A DNA stretch of 64,000 nt from Entonaema liquescens (taxonomy: Eukaryota > Ascomycota > Sordariomycetes > Xylariales > Xylariaceae), in assembly GCA_902805475.1 (NCBI GenBank), contig CADCSX010000005.1, forward strand, positions 941,501 to 1,005,500, written 5' to 3'. The notes beneath the pieces were generated by a model. That model was not told the DNA's origin. It made no database searches and worked only from the letters and a program-made list of their open reading frames with translations. Both the position numbers and the translations under genes were made by a program. Every line of letters starts with the position of its first letter. Position 1 is the stretch's first letter. Positions 1-11,474 of the stretch are shown in pieces.

Positions 1-347
1 ATCCGTGACAATCATATATACCAGAGTCAAACCCCTCCCAATTCAAGTTCGCATCCGTCGAAATCGATATGAAAAAAAAAACCACATCGTAAGCCGTCCG
101 AGTGGTTGGCCGCCAACGCCTGAGGACATGCAAAAAAGGAAACAGGAAAATAAAGTGGGGTATCTTGGTGTAACAAACAGTAAAGGAGAGTTGAGTCGTA
201 CTACAAACCCAAATAAAACTAATCAGATTCCTCCTGATCAGCGGCTTCTTCCAGACCGGATTCGACCTGGTCATGTTCTCCCTAGTAATCGCCATGCACA
301 AATTCGTCCGGATCGTACATGAGCTGACCATATCCGCCTATGGGGTC

Positions 348-2587
348 CTAGCTTAGGGGGCTCAGGTCAGGGTGTGCGGCTACATGAGGACGCCCGAGAT
401 CGGGCTCAGTCTCTGATTGGGCTTCAGACTGGGCTTCGGTCTGGAGCCCAGCCTGGGGCTGAGATTGGAATTTCGAGTTGGTAAGCTCCCTAAGCTGTGC
501 GTTGATCTCCTCGATAGTCTGCATCATAGCCATGCTGTGGAGAGACTGCGCCCGAACCTCATTTCTCAATTTCTGATTCTCCAGATGTAGGCGCTTCACT
601 TCATCGCGGAGATCCGTCTCGGGCTTGCGCTTGTCGCCTATCTTCTCCGTGGCTAATGCCTGCTGAAGGGGGACCGGGTTCTCATCCAGCTCATCTTCAG
701 GTGACTGTGCTGCGGCAGGCCCGTTGTTGGCATCGCTAGGGGTATGCACTCGACGGAGGTGCTCGTTAAGATTCTCCATACGAGAGAAACCCTTGCCTTC
801 GTGACGCTTGCAATTTCCGTGCGGACAGTTTAAGGGGTTTTTCGGTCCACCATGCTTGTTATGAACCTCCCTCTCGTGGCGTAAGAGTCCCCCGGAATAT
901 GTGAATCCCGCAAGCTTCTCACATCCCGGCGATAGGCATTTGTATGGGCGATCGTGCTTGTCCATGTGTTTACTAAACAAAGAGTTAGCAAGCTATTCTT
1001 TATAAATATAAAGAGGATTTAGTTGTAGCTTACCTCCATTCGCACTTCCGGCTGAACACCTTCACATCGTCGGTGCAGCCGGGAAAGGAGCAGACAAACT
1101 TCCCTCACGATTCTTAGTCGCGACGCGAGTCGGCTTGACAATAGGCCCTAGACGAGGGGCCTGGTATGACGGTGCCCGGGTGTCGAGAGGCTTTCGGGAG
1201 GAGAAAGAGGTTGATCGAAGGGGGAAGGCGAATCCAAGCCGTTAGAGCTAGGAGAAACCGGAAGTAGGACTTGATCTTCTCCCGCACTGTATCCCACTAA
1301 GCCATGTATAGAGGGGCCCGGAGAGAAACGGCTTTCTCCTTCCTGATCTTGACGGCTGTCGATGCCGGACGGGTACGGACCGGAGGGCAGGACAACACGA
1401 TCTTTGAACACAACGCTCATCTTGATAGAGTAATCGGGAAGTTGTTTATTGTAGGGTCGATTGGGGGTGAATGCTTGGAGGAATGCTAGACGAACGCGGT
1501 CGTTGAATCGATCTTTCTGTTGAAGGGAGTATTGTCGACAGATACCGGACCCTTCAACGGGTGTAACAATAGCGAAGTTGTAGGCTATAGATCGACTTTG
1601 TAAGTTCTTATGGATAGCGGCGACGTGGTCTCTGACGTATTGTTGACCTGGCGTAAAAGGAATACCATTAGCAGCCCGACACGCAAAGAATAAGGTCTAA
1701 GTAAGGTATTCACGATGGAGATGAAATGATGCAACGATTGACGATTGGTAGCTGAAGCTTAGTTACAGTATATCGTTCAAAGCTAAAGAAACCTCGCACG
1801 GTCGGAATCGGCAACCCTTTTTAGGCTAGTCAGCTGCCTGCCCGCCGAGAATTTCAGCGTATCACAAAAGCCATATGTATGTCTTTAACCAGGTATATAA
1901 ATGGTTAAATATATACGGATATGTGCATATGCAAAACACTTGGCTTCCAGGCAACCTCGACCCAACAGGGATGTAATTTGTGAATATCTGATTGGTCTGA
2001 ATGTAGGGCTTAGGCCAACAAAGGAAAGAAATGTAACATTGATTTAAATATGGGAACTTAGAAGAACTTACTTAGTACAACATCAATAGCAGGTGTCACT
2101 TCGATCGCGTATGTCCAGTTGTCGTCGCGCAAGTTGGCCTCATCCATGACGCATTGCGATTCTCGGGAATCTGGGGGGTTTTATACTTGTTAGTCCGGTT
2201 TACCATTTTAGGCGGCAACAACAATTTGCCCACCACGAGGCGTAGATTCACGTTCTCCATCAGGCTGAAGCATGACTCACAGGTACTCGGTTCTCTGTCA
2301 TCATCCCCAAAGGAGGAAGTAGATCTTTGTATATTTCTTTCCGACTGGGTCATAGCATGAGGCGTTGCGTATGAGTTGTCGGCCGCAAGATCGAAATCGT
2401 TATCAAGATCCATCAAATCCGAATCTAGAAAACCCAAGCTGAAAGGATTCTCAAGCTTTGGGTTCTGTTCAAAGCCCTGGCTATAGCCCATACCAGGATC
2501 TGTTGCCTGGAAGCCTTCGCTTGTAGCACCCCAGAAAGCATCAGACAAATGATTCCGGTTATTCGCCATGACTGACTTATTACCCAT
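348..2587 (-). CDS. C2H2 zinc-finger transcription factor, frame interrupted at three base runs
   Basis: Probably a nuclear DNA-binding regulator. The last exon (348 to about 971) and the end of the one before it encode consecutive C2H2 fingers: a first finger with FVCSFPGC and SKHMDKH split by a 61-base intron near 972-1032, then YKCLSPGC with LRHEREVH, then a third with LNCPHGNCKRH and LNEHLRRVH. A coiled-coil-like segment and a Q/E-rich tail follow. A long middle exon (about 1148-1700) and an acidic N-terminal part (about 2064-2587; DSDLMDLDNDFDLAADN) complete it. The N-terminal part, the middle exon and the finger region lie in different frames; adding one base at the runs at 2173-2178, 1178-1180 and 1102-1104 joins most of it. 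The exon count between 1700 and 2064 is unsettled. Start chosen at the first in-frame ATG (2587); 2569 is also possible. The fingers are certain; the full gene model is less so. Confidence 0.72.
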
Positions 2588-4767
2588 GTAAGTCAATTAT
2601 TACGCCCCCATGTACAATCGCGATCCCCTAGTACTCACCGTGGCTGATCAAGTGATCCAAAGTCACTACTTGATTCCCCGCGAGTCCTCCGAAGATAGAT
2701 GAAAGCCAATACAAGCCCTGTCAACTTGGTGTTTAGTGATAGGTCAGGTGCATAAGTAATTGGGGTAAAGTATCCAAAGAAAAGTCATTCCTGTATCTTC
2801 ATCTTGGGCGTTGACAGGTAACTTACCACAAAAGAGAATGTGCAAGACCAAATTGTACTGCGAATTACTTTTATCGATTCGGTGTGTCGGATAGTGTAGC
2901 CTTGCTCGGGTTGGTGCTAGGAATCGACAAATCAATACTACAGCCTTCGAGGTAAGAGATGCAGTGTCACGCGAATCAAAGTACTGAATACCCGGCGAGG
3001 ATAAATTGTGTGAATATGTGCTACTCGGTAAAGTGTTGCCTAGGCAGGTAAACTTTAAAAAAATGTACTCGGGTGCGTTGGTCGTAGATTTTCTTAGGTG
3101 TCAAATTAGAAATAGAGGTAAAGAGCTAATTTGCCTAGGTAACTGCTGTGGACGGGCCGCAATTCTGCAGGTCTTAGGATACCTGCCTCGTAATTTATGT
3201 AGTAACTATCAAAGGAAGTTACCTAAAATCAGGAACAAACTAATGCTCTCGAGTTATACCTAGTCGTCTTCTGTGATGTTGTACAATACTCGACTCTTGT
3301 CTTTGATCATTAACCTTCTATATTACCCTAGATTACGACTAAGACATTGATTGATGTTCCAGAAAGCTCTATTTCCATCTACAGTAACAACGTGAATATG
3401 TATTCATAGCTTTGGCTAAGTAGGATGGGTTGTCTTCGAGCAGTAGGTACCATTTCTCTTCACAACAATCTAGAATATAGGAGTACTTGAGAGAAGGTGG
3501 TTTACCTTGCCGTTTGACCACATCGGCTTCTCTGCATACGATGATCAAGGCTCTCTAACTCTTGGAGACACCAATGACAAGCATAGATACTGTCATTCCA
3601 AGGGTAGTTGCTGGACCTGTACCCCGGTCCTGCCGTTGGATAAGAGTTTATAGTGTTCTGCTTCCGGTGTATGCACCGTATTTCGGTGAATGGGGAATTA
3701 TGTACTTGTGGTAATACATGGGGTAGTAGCGACTATTGGTTAAGAGGAGATGAGTAATGCTAGTTCTAGAGGGGTGGGTATATATGACAAGTAGTCCGTT
3801 GGTATTTAAAGGCTGGTTGGCAGTCCTATCGGGTGCCTTTAGCATGAGGCGCCTACTGACCGTGTATACCCCTATAGATATCTTTGGGTTGTTGCCTGAG
3901 TACCCATGGCTCTTACAGTCGATGATAGTAAGGCTTCAGTCCTGGCAGCTGTATCAAAGTATACATATTCGTATTATTTGGAGGCTGGGTAAATACTCGC
4001 CAGCATTGGAGATTCGAACAGTGTGGTAGGAAAGTGACTCTAGGACCATTAGCGAGCATACCTAGCCTAGATGCGAGTGAGTAAGAAAGCGGTTTAAATG
4101 TTCCACAAAGGGCGAGTGCATATATTAAGCCGAAGAACCGATCTATTCGCAGCCTCTTTGCCCTGGATATCTTGGTGACATCGGATTTATATGGAAGATA
4201 ACAGCATGAAAGAAAAGGAACGTACGGCGGACAACTTTCAGGTAGGTAATAAAGGTCTTAAAAGATCTCATGGGAAGTAGGAAAAGCAGAAATCTAATTG
4301 AAGATTGCCTTTAGGTAAGCAATCACCAGATGGACAATCAGACTCTCAGGATTTCGTATTGTATTCCTCTTAGATTGACTACCTACCTACCTACCTAGGT
4401 AGGCAGTTATTCTATGTAGTACATTGTTGTTCGAATAATTGAACAATACTGGTATATTGACTAATAAGATAGGTCTTTATCCGAGCTATTGTACTTAAGG
4501 ATTTATGAGTGGAGTTTTAACGAGCTAGCCACTAAATTTAGAATGTGCTTACCTTAATGGGGGGAAGCCGGGCGTTACGGCTCTTCAGCCCTACAAGCGC
4601 GACGCGTTCAGTAACTAAGTTGAACTGCAACGTCAACCCTACCTAACCTAAACGGTTACTAAGCACGTATACGTACCTTACCTAGGTATTTACTGACTCA
4701 TTGCCCGTTATTTGCGACAATTATTGATTCATACATGTATTTTTAATTCTAGTTGCAAACTGTCGCT
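2588..4767. other. Intergenic, no gene recognised
   Basis: AT-rich. Open frames such as 3006-3263 and 3757-4029 show no family motif. CCTAGG palindromes occur near 3038, 3138, 4395 and 4681, and a short run of ACCT units at about 4380-4400. Confidence 0.5.
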
Positions 4768-5691
4768 ATGTTATCTTCCCCCGACAAGAGTCACGATACT
4801 AGCAATGCGGCCTTTACCATCAACCCGAACCCGCTGTTACAGTCTTACTATTACTCACTAGAGTCAAGGCTAGGATATAGATTACTTTTAGGCGGTACGC
4901 GACACTTTGGATACTGGGATCATGACACCTATTGGCCTTTCCCTTTATCTAAGGGTCTACGCTGCATGGAAGACAAAATGGCTGAAATCATTGCACTGCC
5001 CCCTGGCTCTCAGGTGCTCGATGCTGGCTGTGGTGTCGGCCACGTAGCGTTGCGCATGGCGAGGGCCCATGGGCTACGCGTCGATGCTATTGATGTCGTG
5101 GACCATCATATTGCCAAAGCCCGACGCAATGTTGAACGGTCGGGTTTACCAAAAGGCATAGTCAAGGTCCACAAGATGGACTATCACAGTTTAGATACAT
5201 TTGCCCCGGAGTCTTTCGATGGTGTTTACACCATGGAGACTTTTGTACACGCTACCAACCCCCAGGCTGTTTTAGCCGGCTTTCACCGCATTCTGCGCCC
5301 TGGTGGCCGTCTCGTACAGTTCGAGTACGACCATAATTCTCTCGATAGCGCGCCACAGGATATTGCCGATTCAATGGTGAAAGTAAACAAGTATGCTGCT
5401 ATGCCTACCAACGCTATATCACACCCTGGGGTGTTTAAGCAGATGCTGGAAGAAGCAGGCTTTGAAGATATTGTGGTCCGTGACTTTTCCGATAATATTC
5501 GCCCGATGACACGGCTCTTTTTCGTTCTTGCTATCATTCCGTATTTCTTTATTCGCATCATGAGGCTTGAACGCTACTTCATTAATACAGTTGCAGGGGT
5601 GCAGTCATACAAAGGTCGCCGTCATTGGCATTATGTAGCGATTTCAGCTACGAAGCCTGGCAGCCCAATCGAAAGCTTGAAATCTAGATGA
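4768..5691 (+). CDS. SAM-dependent methyltransferase, sterol C24-methyltransferase/UbiE-like
   Basis: A class I methyltransferase of 307 residues in one exon. Motif I, VLDAGCGVGHVAL (residues about 83-95), is the glycine-rich SAM-binding loop. FDGVYTMETFVH and LRPGGRLVQFEYD match the later core strands of the Methyltransf_11 fold. The N-terminal GGTRHFGYWD block resembles the region before the SAM domain in Erg6-like and fungal tailoring methyltransferases. The C-terminus has a hydrophobic stretch, LFFVLAIIPYFFIRIM, that could rest on a membrane. The start is the first ATG in the frame. The substrate cannot be read from sequence; a sterol, terpenoid or other lipophilic acceptor is an inference. 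It has no close neighbour in the same pathway. Confidence 0.88.
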   Translation: MLSSPDKSHDTSNAAFTINPNPLLQSYYYSLESRLGYRLLLGGTRHFGYWDHDTYWPFPLSKGLRCMEDKMAEIIALPPGSQVLDAGCGVGHVALRMARAHGLRVDAIDVVDHHIAKARRNVERSGLPKGIVKVHKMDYHSLDTFAPESFDGVYTMETFVHATNPQAVLAGFHRILRPGGRLVQFEYDHNSLDSAPQDIADSMVKVNKYAAMPTNAISHPGVFKQMLEEAGFEDIVVRDFSDNIRPMTRLFFVLAIIPYFFIRIMRLERYFINTVAGVQSYKGRRHWHYVAISATKPGSPIESLKSR

Positions 5692-6439
5692 TATTATTGT
5701 TTTTTTTTTAATTGACTGGAACTATTGATTTTGGAACGTATCTGCTTCTTGTTTTACCGGGGGATACAATACTTCCAATTGGCCTTGTTTAAGTGCAGAG
5801 CTCAGTAACCCTCTCACCATATTCTAATCAGACCTAAACCCTATTGCCATTCACATAAGTACCTAATACATAGCTCCGAATAGGTTTCTATTTGGTATAT
5901 CCTCTAAGTTTAATTAATGGCCTGCTGCATATAGGCATTCAGACCCCCTTTCCCGGAAAGCTACCTAGTCGCGCGCAGTTCTAATAGTAAGTTCACTCTG
6001 TTGAAATGAGTGGTCAAGGGATTACTTTAGGTACTAGTACATGATACCTTGGCATGGAATGCATATATAAGAAGGACATCCCTCCTACTCATACAGTTGA
6101 TACACTAAGCCAATATACAAGTACAGCTCATATACCGTATCTTTCAGCACACTGAATCAACACTAGGACTCAGTTTGACTAACAATGAATATATTCTTCT
6201 TAGAGTTACAATGATTGCTAGAATAAACCAACTCATCAGCAAAGCTAATAAAGAACGCGTCCAGATTAAATAATGGTAATTGTTTTAGTCAAACCATGTA
6301 CACCTGTACTATAACTATCAGGGCGAAAACCTCTTCGCTCAAACTACAGACTAATATTACTCAACGCAACATAGCTTGAAATACATAAGCCGCAAATAGG
6401 AAGAGTATTCTAGAACGAACCATTATATTACCTGTCACC
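5692..6439. other. Intergenic, no gene recognised
   Basis: AT-rich sequence after the methyltransferase. A TATATAAG sequence near 6063-6070 could be a core promoter for the small gene downstream, but no transcript evidence is available. Confidence 0.4.
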
Positions 6440-6652
6440 ATGGTGGACTTCGAGCCTATCTGGCAATTCCTCGTCGGGTGGACTCTCGCCCTCATAGTCT
6501 TCATATTCTGTTCGTTCTGGCAAGAGACGCTTGCTATATTCATAGGCTTATCGTACTTCTACCTCATTGTCGCTAGCGTCTGCGTCCTCGTCTCCATACA
6601 CCCCATGGCATTCTTTGGCGTCTGCTTCATTATCTTTTACATGCGCTTGTAA
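6440..6652 (+). CDS. small hydrophobic membrane protein, hypothetical
   Basis: An open frame of 70 residues starting at an ATG in good context (ACCATGG). Most of it is hydrophobic: one likely membrane helix around residues 10-27 (FLVGWTLALIVFIFCSFW) and one or two more between residues 32 and 67. It has no recognised family. Its short length and isolated position mean it could be chance, but the N-terminal acidic cap followed by aromatic-rich helices is not typical of random AT-rich frames. It may be a small fungal membrane peptide. Confidence 0.4.
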   Translation: MVDFEPIWQFLVGWTLALIVFIFCSFWQETLAIFIGLSYFYLIVASVCVLVSIHPMAFFGVCFIIFYMRL

Positions 6653-7272
6653 TATAGTAAACTTCCAAGTTACTCGCTCAAGTTTTTGGCAGTAGCTTCT
6701 ATATAGAACAGCAAGTTGGGTAGGTGAGGACTGATGCGGCTGCTGGTGTTTTGTTTGGGCTGTTTATTACAATTTATGCAGTCTGTTTCATCTCCCAGTA
6801 GAACGTGAGCGTCATCTAAAAAAGAGGAGGTTCTATTGGGTTAGAATAGTTAATACAAAGCCAGTCCCCCTTTTCAAAATATCTAATTACCTAGAACTAA
6901 AACGAAATCTTATACATCCACATTAAAGCCAATTATGTAAACTCAAATAACACAATGATTGCCTAGACAATAGGTAGTAGAAAATTCGTTTACATTGTAT
7001 ATCTACTTAGACTCTACAGAGTATTGTCTGGTATATGAGATCATCCACTCCTTGCCTATAGCCTTACTTGCTCCAGTTAGCGTCGACTCTCAGCAGGTAA
7101 CATTTTACCAGGGAAAAACCCGTTGAACACGCCTTCTTACAATGCATCAAAACTTTCCTCGTATATATCCAGCAGTGCTCAAGGGAAAACCTGAAAGTCA
7201 GCCTACTTTTGGTTATCCCAGTGGGATGTAAGCCCCACTTGTGTCCTCGAGATCGCCCTTAGGTCCTCAAAT
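6653..7272. other. Intergenic, no gene recognised
   Basis: Between the 3' ends of the 70-residue frame and the convergent metalloprotease gene. AT-rich, with nothing recognised. Confidence 0.5.
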
Positions 7273-7962
7273 CTATCTCCTAAGCTGTGGCTGGAAGTCA
7301 ACAATAGGACTTCCAACAATCTTAAAGCCCTGCTTAAGTTTGTAGAACGCCTTGATCCCGACCTTGTCTGATTCCTGCATGGTAGGCGGACTAGTGTAGC
7401 TCATCACAGAGATGGGGTTTCCCTCCATGAACTGCACGGCGCCGTCGCCCTCCCTCTTAATAGCAAATTCATGCCTAAGGCCAAGGACGTGTCCAATCTC
7501 GTGCAGAAACACGTTCTTGAGGGTATCCTTCTCTGGTGGGCTCAAGGCAAAGTCGGTCACAATCACGTCGCGATGGCGCTCGTGTGGGAAGAATGCCATG
7601 GCGTAGCGGCCCTCGTCTGCTCTGTCATTAACTTCGTACACAAGGTCGAAATTGGCCCTTGCTTTTTCAGTGACCTGTGAGATTGTGATGCCCAGGCCAA
7701 GGCTGTTCCATTCGACAGCAGCTTCTTCGAGCATCCGGCCAGCATACAGTGCATCGTCGGCGGATGGGAAGGTGTCGGCCCGGACGAAAAACTGGAGCGT
7801 GGTGTTTAATTGAGACACGTCCCAGCGCGGGACGATATTGCTGAGGCCGACGACGATGGAGTCCGAGCCCGATGGACCCTCAGAAGGTGGTAGTTGCCAC
7901 CAGACTGGCCCACGGATTTCTTGGGTGAAGCATCTGTAACTATGTTCTTGCATGGTGCTCAT
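7273..7962 (-). CDS. metzincin-family zinc metalloprotease
   Basis: A predicted zinc peptidase of 229 residues in one exon. It carries the extended zinc site HEIGHVLGLRH (His154, Glu155, His158, Gly161, His164), and ISVMSY downstream supplies the Met-turn (Met187), so it is a metzincin (matrixin/astacin-like). The preceding region, with TLQFFVRADTFPSADDA and EEAAVEWNSLGLGI, resembles the matrixin catalytic fold. There is no signal peptide, propeptide or cysteine switch, so it is shorter than classical secreted members and may act in the cytoplasm or leave by an unconventional route. The start ATG at 7962 is followed by another at codon 4. Catalysis is inferred from the motif; the substrate is unknown. 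Confidence 0.85.
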   Translation of the reverse strand: MSTMQEHSYRCFTQEIRGPVWWQLPPSEGPSGSDSIVVGLSNIVPRWDVSQLNTTLQFFVRADTFPSADDALYAGRMLEEAAVEWNSLGLGITISQVTEKARANFDLVYEVNDRADEGRYAMAFFPHERHRDVIVTDFALSPPEKDTLKNVFLHEIGHVLGLRHEFAIKREGDGAVQFMEGNPISVMSYTSPPTMQESDKVGIKAFYKLKQGFKIVGSPIVDFQPQLRR

Positions 7963-10073
7963 TGTGTTGGCTCTTGGATTCGTTCTGTTCTCAGCTAGTG
8001 CTTTTACTGCCCGTTCAACACTGGTACCACACCAGCCCTCGGGATATTGATGCAGTTTGAAAGATTATATGATCTTCTCTTTGTTAAAGATGTGAAACGA
8101 ACAGATGGTCAGAAAGACTCGCTAGTGCTCAGCTCGAAGTCAGGCTTAGTCTCGAGGTAAATGAATCCGATTGTTGTTGGCGTGCCCGCAATATATATTA
8201 ACTTCATCATAGAACTAGTGCGGTATTCGATGACATATGATTCAGCTCACATGTGTTGCTGCTGTGCGGCTGGATGCCGCTGTCTTGGATTTATGTATGA
8301 TATCTAACCCAGGAATACAAACCAGTGGATGGCTAACCTGGCCAGAAGGTTCGTTAGAAAAGGTGGCGTATCTACCAACGTGAATATCAGTAGAGAAGTG
8401 ACAGCCATTGGAACACCTATCCATCTAAGCCTATTCTACTATAACTACTTGAGAAGAGGTTGCTTTATGCAGCTGAATTCCACTATGCCACGTATTGTAA
8501 CTGGTGTCATAGAAGATAGGTAGAACCAAATGATAGAGAAACAAACTTGCTATTATTAGGAGGTGCTATGGGCCGGCCAGTGAACGCTCAACCAAATCGT
8601 ATCAAACCCGGGCTGGAAGAAGACAAATTCTTTCTATAAGTACCTATTATAGGGGGCTGTAAGGGTTCGGGAGATAGCTGATAAATAACTCGAGGGGTTG
8701 ACGTTACTATCTCCACCTATGTCAGGGGTCTCACTCGAGACCCCCTCAGAACAAAGAAGCTGTTTTGTATGTATAGCTCTGACTTCAGAGCTTCCTTAGT
8801 TAGAGTTCCTTGCGGAACAACGAAGTTGTGTCCTCACCTTTTGGTTTGCCTCGTGACAACCTATAAGTACATCGGCACGAACGGTATCATGATGGATGCA
8901 GTAAGGATGTTTACATAAAGTAAAGGTCTTTCAATAGTCGACCTTTGACTGTCTTATCGCTTCAAATAACCTGGCGCGACCGAATGTTTTCCACCCTATC
9001 CTTGAGTATGGAGGTGCCCGTTATACTTGTTCTTAGTGCTCAATCGTTCTAGATTCCATTCTTCATGATATTGTTGGAGCTGAAGACACCATTGAGCAGG
9101 ACCGAAGCCTACTGATTACACCTCAAGCCGCCACCGGAGCAATTGAGAATACTTCAGCTGAAACAGCCCCTGCCACCGAATGTGGCAAGCCACCACCAGC
9201 TCCGAGTCTAGAATACAAACGGCGGCGAGACCATTCTAGGTGCCCTATACTTGAATTATAGGCCCAAATTTTCAGTTAAGAAGTTCTCTACAGCTCTAAG
9301 GGATAGGGGGGAGGAAGGTCTTGTATTGTCTCGGAGATATCTCTGTGTTGTTTTATGAGACCTATAACCGGAGACTATTTATAAGAGTGAAATTCAGCGA
9401 TACTTACGCAACCATAATTATGGACACGACTGTATAAACGTATATTAGAATGATCTACAGGTTATACTCGGACATAGCTCACTAACTAGGTTGGATACAT
9501 TCTATCCCGCTGATGACGTTCTCGCCCATGAGTTGACACGTCAAACCATCTTGTGGAAAAATGGCTTGAGTAACTAAGTGAGTGTTTGGGAGACGTATTC
9601 AGCATACCGTATAGGCAATACTGGCATATGTGAGAGCTCAAACTCGACACAGCTTCTTAGGGTTAGGTATTAGGACAATGCTGAAGAAATAAAACTAAAT
9701 ATTACTACCGACGGAGATAGATCCAGAATATTAAGTTGAAATATGACTGATCATTTGTGGCTGCTTTGATTTGTAATGACATCTATGCGGATTAACTTAA
9801 GCACACATAGGGTCACGGTATTGAGGATCTATTGTAATAGACAAGGAAGACTAACTGAATAAACTACCACTACCACGCCACGTATTGGCACAATCAGTCA
9901 TACAATAAGTTCTAAGTATATAACAGTGTGTTAAATATAAGTATTTCTAGCTAAGTACGTAACATAGTATCGAGAGATCGTCATTTATAAACCATAGGCT
10001 AAATACTTAATTAGGGGTAGCCATAAGAGTGAGCTGATAGAAAAGTAGACCCACTAAGCAGAAGCATTCTGCA
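7963..10073. other. Intergenic, mostly featureless
   Basis: About 2.1 kb of AT-rich sequence. It holds one coding-like orphan frame (9037-9261, listed separately) and nothing else recognised. Confidence 0.5.
9037..9261 (+). pseudogene. orphan coding-like fragment without a start codon
   Basis: A frame of 74 codons that opens after a TAG at 9034 and ends at TAG 9259. Its codon use is that of real coding sequence, richer in G and C than the flanks. It contains DIVGAEDTIEQDRSLLI and a Pro/Ala-rich stretch ending in EYKRRRDHSRC. It has no ATG. An ATG at 9008 in another frame runs for 14 codons and stops. This could be the last exon of a gene whose other exons are lost, or a relic. No family was recognised. 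Confidence 0.25.
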
Positions 10074-10769
10074 TCAAGCTGAGAAAAAGATATCGCGGTA
10101 GTGCTTAGGTGTAAGTCCAGCCCCAGGGAATTTGTTTACGTAGTAATATACATCTTTTTGTAGTTCCCCAACGTAAAAGAAGTTTGCCTTCTTGACCACA
10201 TTTTGACTTCTAACGTTGCCCTTCTCTACCACGCAGAGCACTCGCTCGTCGACGCTAGGTATATCAGCGTTGTTTTCTCCCGGGAATAGAGTGTTGATGC
10301 TCACTCGGCAGTCTACTCCACTGCGAGGAAGACTCCACCAAAACTCCATGAAGCCTTTCACAGCCTCAGTCGCATATCCTCGGCCCCAATACTCTCTTCT
10401 GAACTGATACGAGAGCATAGGCCAATCACTACTAAAATGCATAGACACAAGACCAGTAAAGTCTCCTTCGCCACCATTTGGACCCTTAGTGATGACACTC
10501 AAGTCTAGTCTTTTCTCATCCCAAAACCTCAGACCATTTACCAGCGAATTGAAATTCTTTCTTATATCACGTTCAGCCGTGTCTCCGCCCAAAAAGCCCA
10601 TAGCCCTGACTTCAGGTTGGCTGCAAAGAGCATGGTATCCTTCAATATCATTTATGCGAAGCGGCCTAAGAATAAGGCGGTCGGTAAGGATAATGTTACC
10701 AAGTTTATGCATTTCCAAGAACGGAAGGTTCGTTTCCACTATGATAGGAAATTTCGGTGAGAAGGTCAT
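10074..10769 (-). CDS. GNAT-family N-acetyltransferase, RimJ/RimL type
   Basis: A predicted acetyl-CoA-dependent acetyltransferase of 231 residues in one exon. TDRLILRPLRINDIEGYHAL (about residues 29-48) is the N-terminal signature of the RimJ/RimL (Acetyltransf_3) branch. QFRREYWGRGYATEAVKGF corresponds to motif A, which binds the acetyl-CoA pyrophosphate (usual form R/Q-x-x-G-x-G/A), and NVRSQNVVKKANFFYVGEL matches the NxxSxrvleKlGF region near the end. Fungal relatives are common as single genes of unknown acceptor. The first ATG is used; an internal Met at residue 20 is an alternative start closer to the domain. Confidence 0.85.
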   Translation of the reverse strand: MTFSPKFPIIVETNLPFLEMHKLGNIILTDRLILRPLRINDIEGYHALCSQPEVRAMGFLGGDTAERDIRKNFNSLVNGLRFWDEKRLDLSVITKGPNGGEGDFTGLVSMHFSSDWPMLSYQFRREYWGRGYATEAVKGFMEFWWSLPRSGVDCRVSINTLFPGENNADIPSVDERVLCVVEKGNVRSQNVVKKANFFYVGELQKDVYYYVNKFPGAGLTPKHYRDIFFSA

Positions 10770-11474
10770 TGCAATATGTTAGACCGAAAGGCTTGAGCTT
10801 GCCTAGAGAATAATTGTTACTAACGTGCTTTTATTGAGATCAATGATGGGAAGAATTGGAGCGAGCCAGGGGAATGGACTTTGATTAGTCGCAAGTCAGC
10901 CAGCGCTATGCCAGGCAGTTATAGGAAACTAGAAAGCCTCGGGAAAGCGAAATGAACAACCACTATCATATTGTGTTAACAAGTTTTACTCTATTTGGGC
11001 GCCTAAGCATGCATCCAATGCCATTGTTCACGTCCGAATAGGAACCTATCCCAATGTAACGTTCACTAGAACAATGGAACTGTTTGAACTTTCAGATCGT
11101 TAGATGACATTTTTGGCACTATATTATTGTAACTGTACAATAGCTTCTCTCCTAAACGAAGTTATTAAATCTTTCTATTCCGCGGCCTACGAGATATTAA
11201 CATGTGTCGGCCCAATATCTATTGTTTGGAAACATAGTTACCGTCCTCATACAATACTAAGGTCCAGAATAATATATATGCTGGTGCTTACCACCTCACC
11301 TAGGAAGCATTTCTCAGCAGATCATTCGTATCATCTTCAGAATCGAAGGGAAACTAAAATACTCAATCCAATACTATTTCCGTAAGATACCCACTTGAAA
11401 GTCCTAATACATCAACATCCAGCTCGGAAACAATATTACTTAGTTCAATACCTCTTATTTAATCGAAACACATA
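10770..11474. other. Intergenic, divergent promoter region
   Basis: Lies between the acetyltransferase (minus) and the repeat protein (plus), so it should contain both promoters. The frame 11104-11385 has no supporting features. No regulatory site was recognised. Confidence 0.4.

Noticed and set aside
80..160. tRNA-Ser/Leu-like A box (TCCGAGTGGTTGG) at the left edge
   Set aside because: No B box, no cloverleaf and no terminator at the right spacing.
2157..2210. A 33-base GT-AG intron in the C2H2 gene
   Set aside because: Signals are present, but it is shorter than any other intron here and does not bring the next coding block into frame; one missing C at 2173-2178 does.
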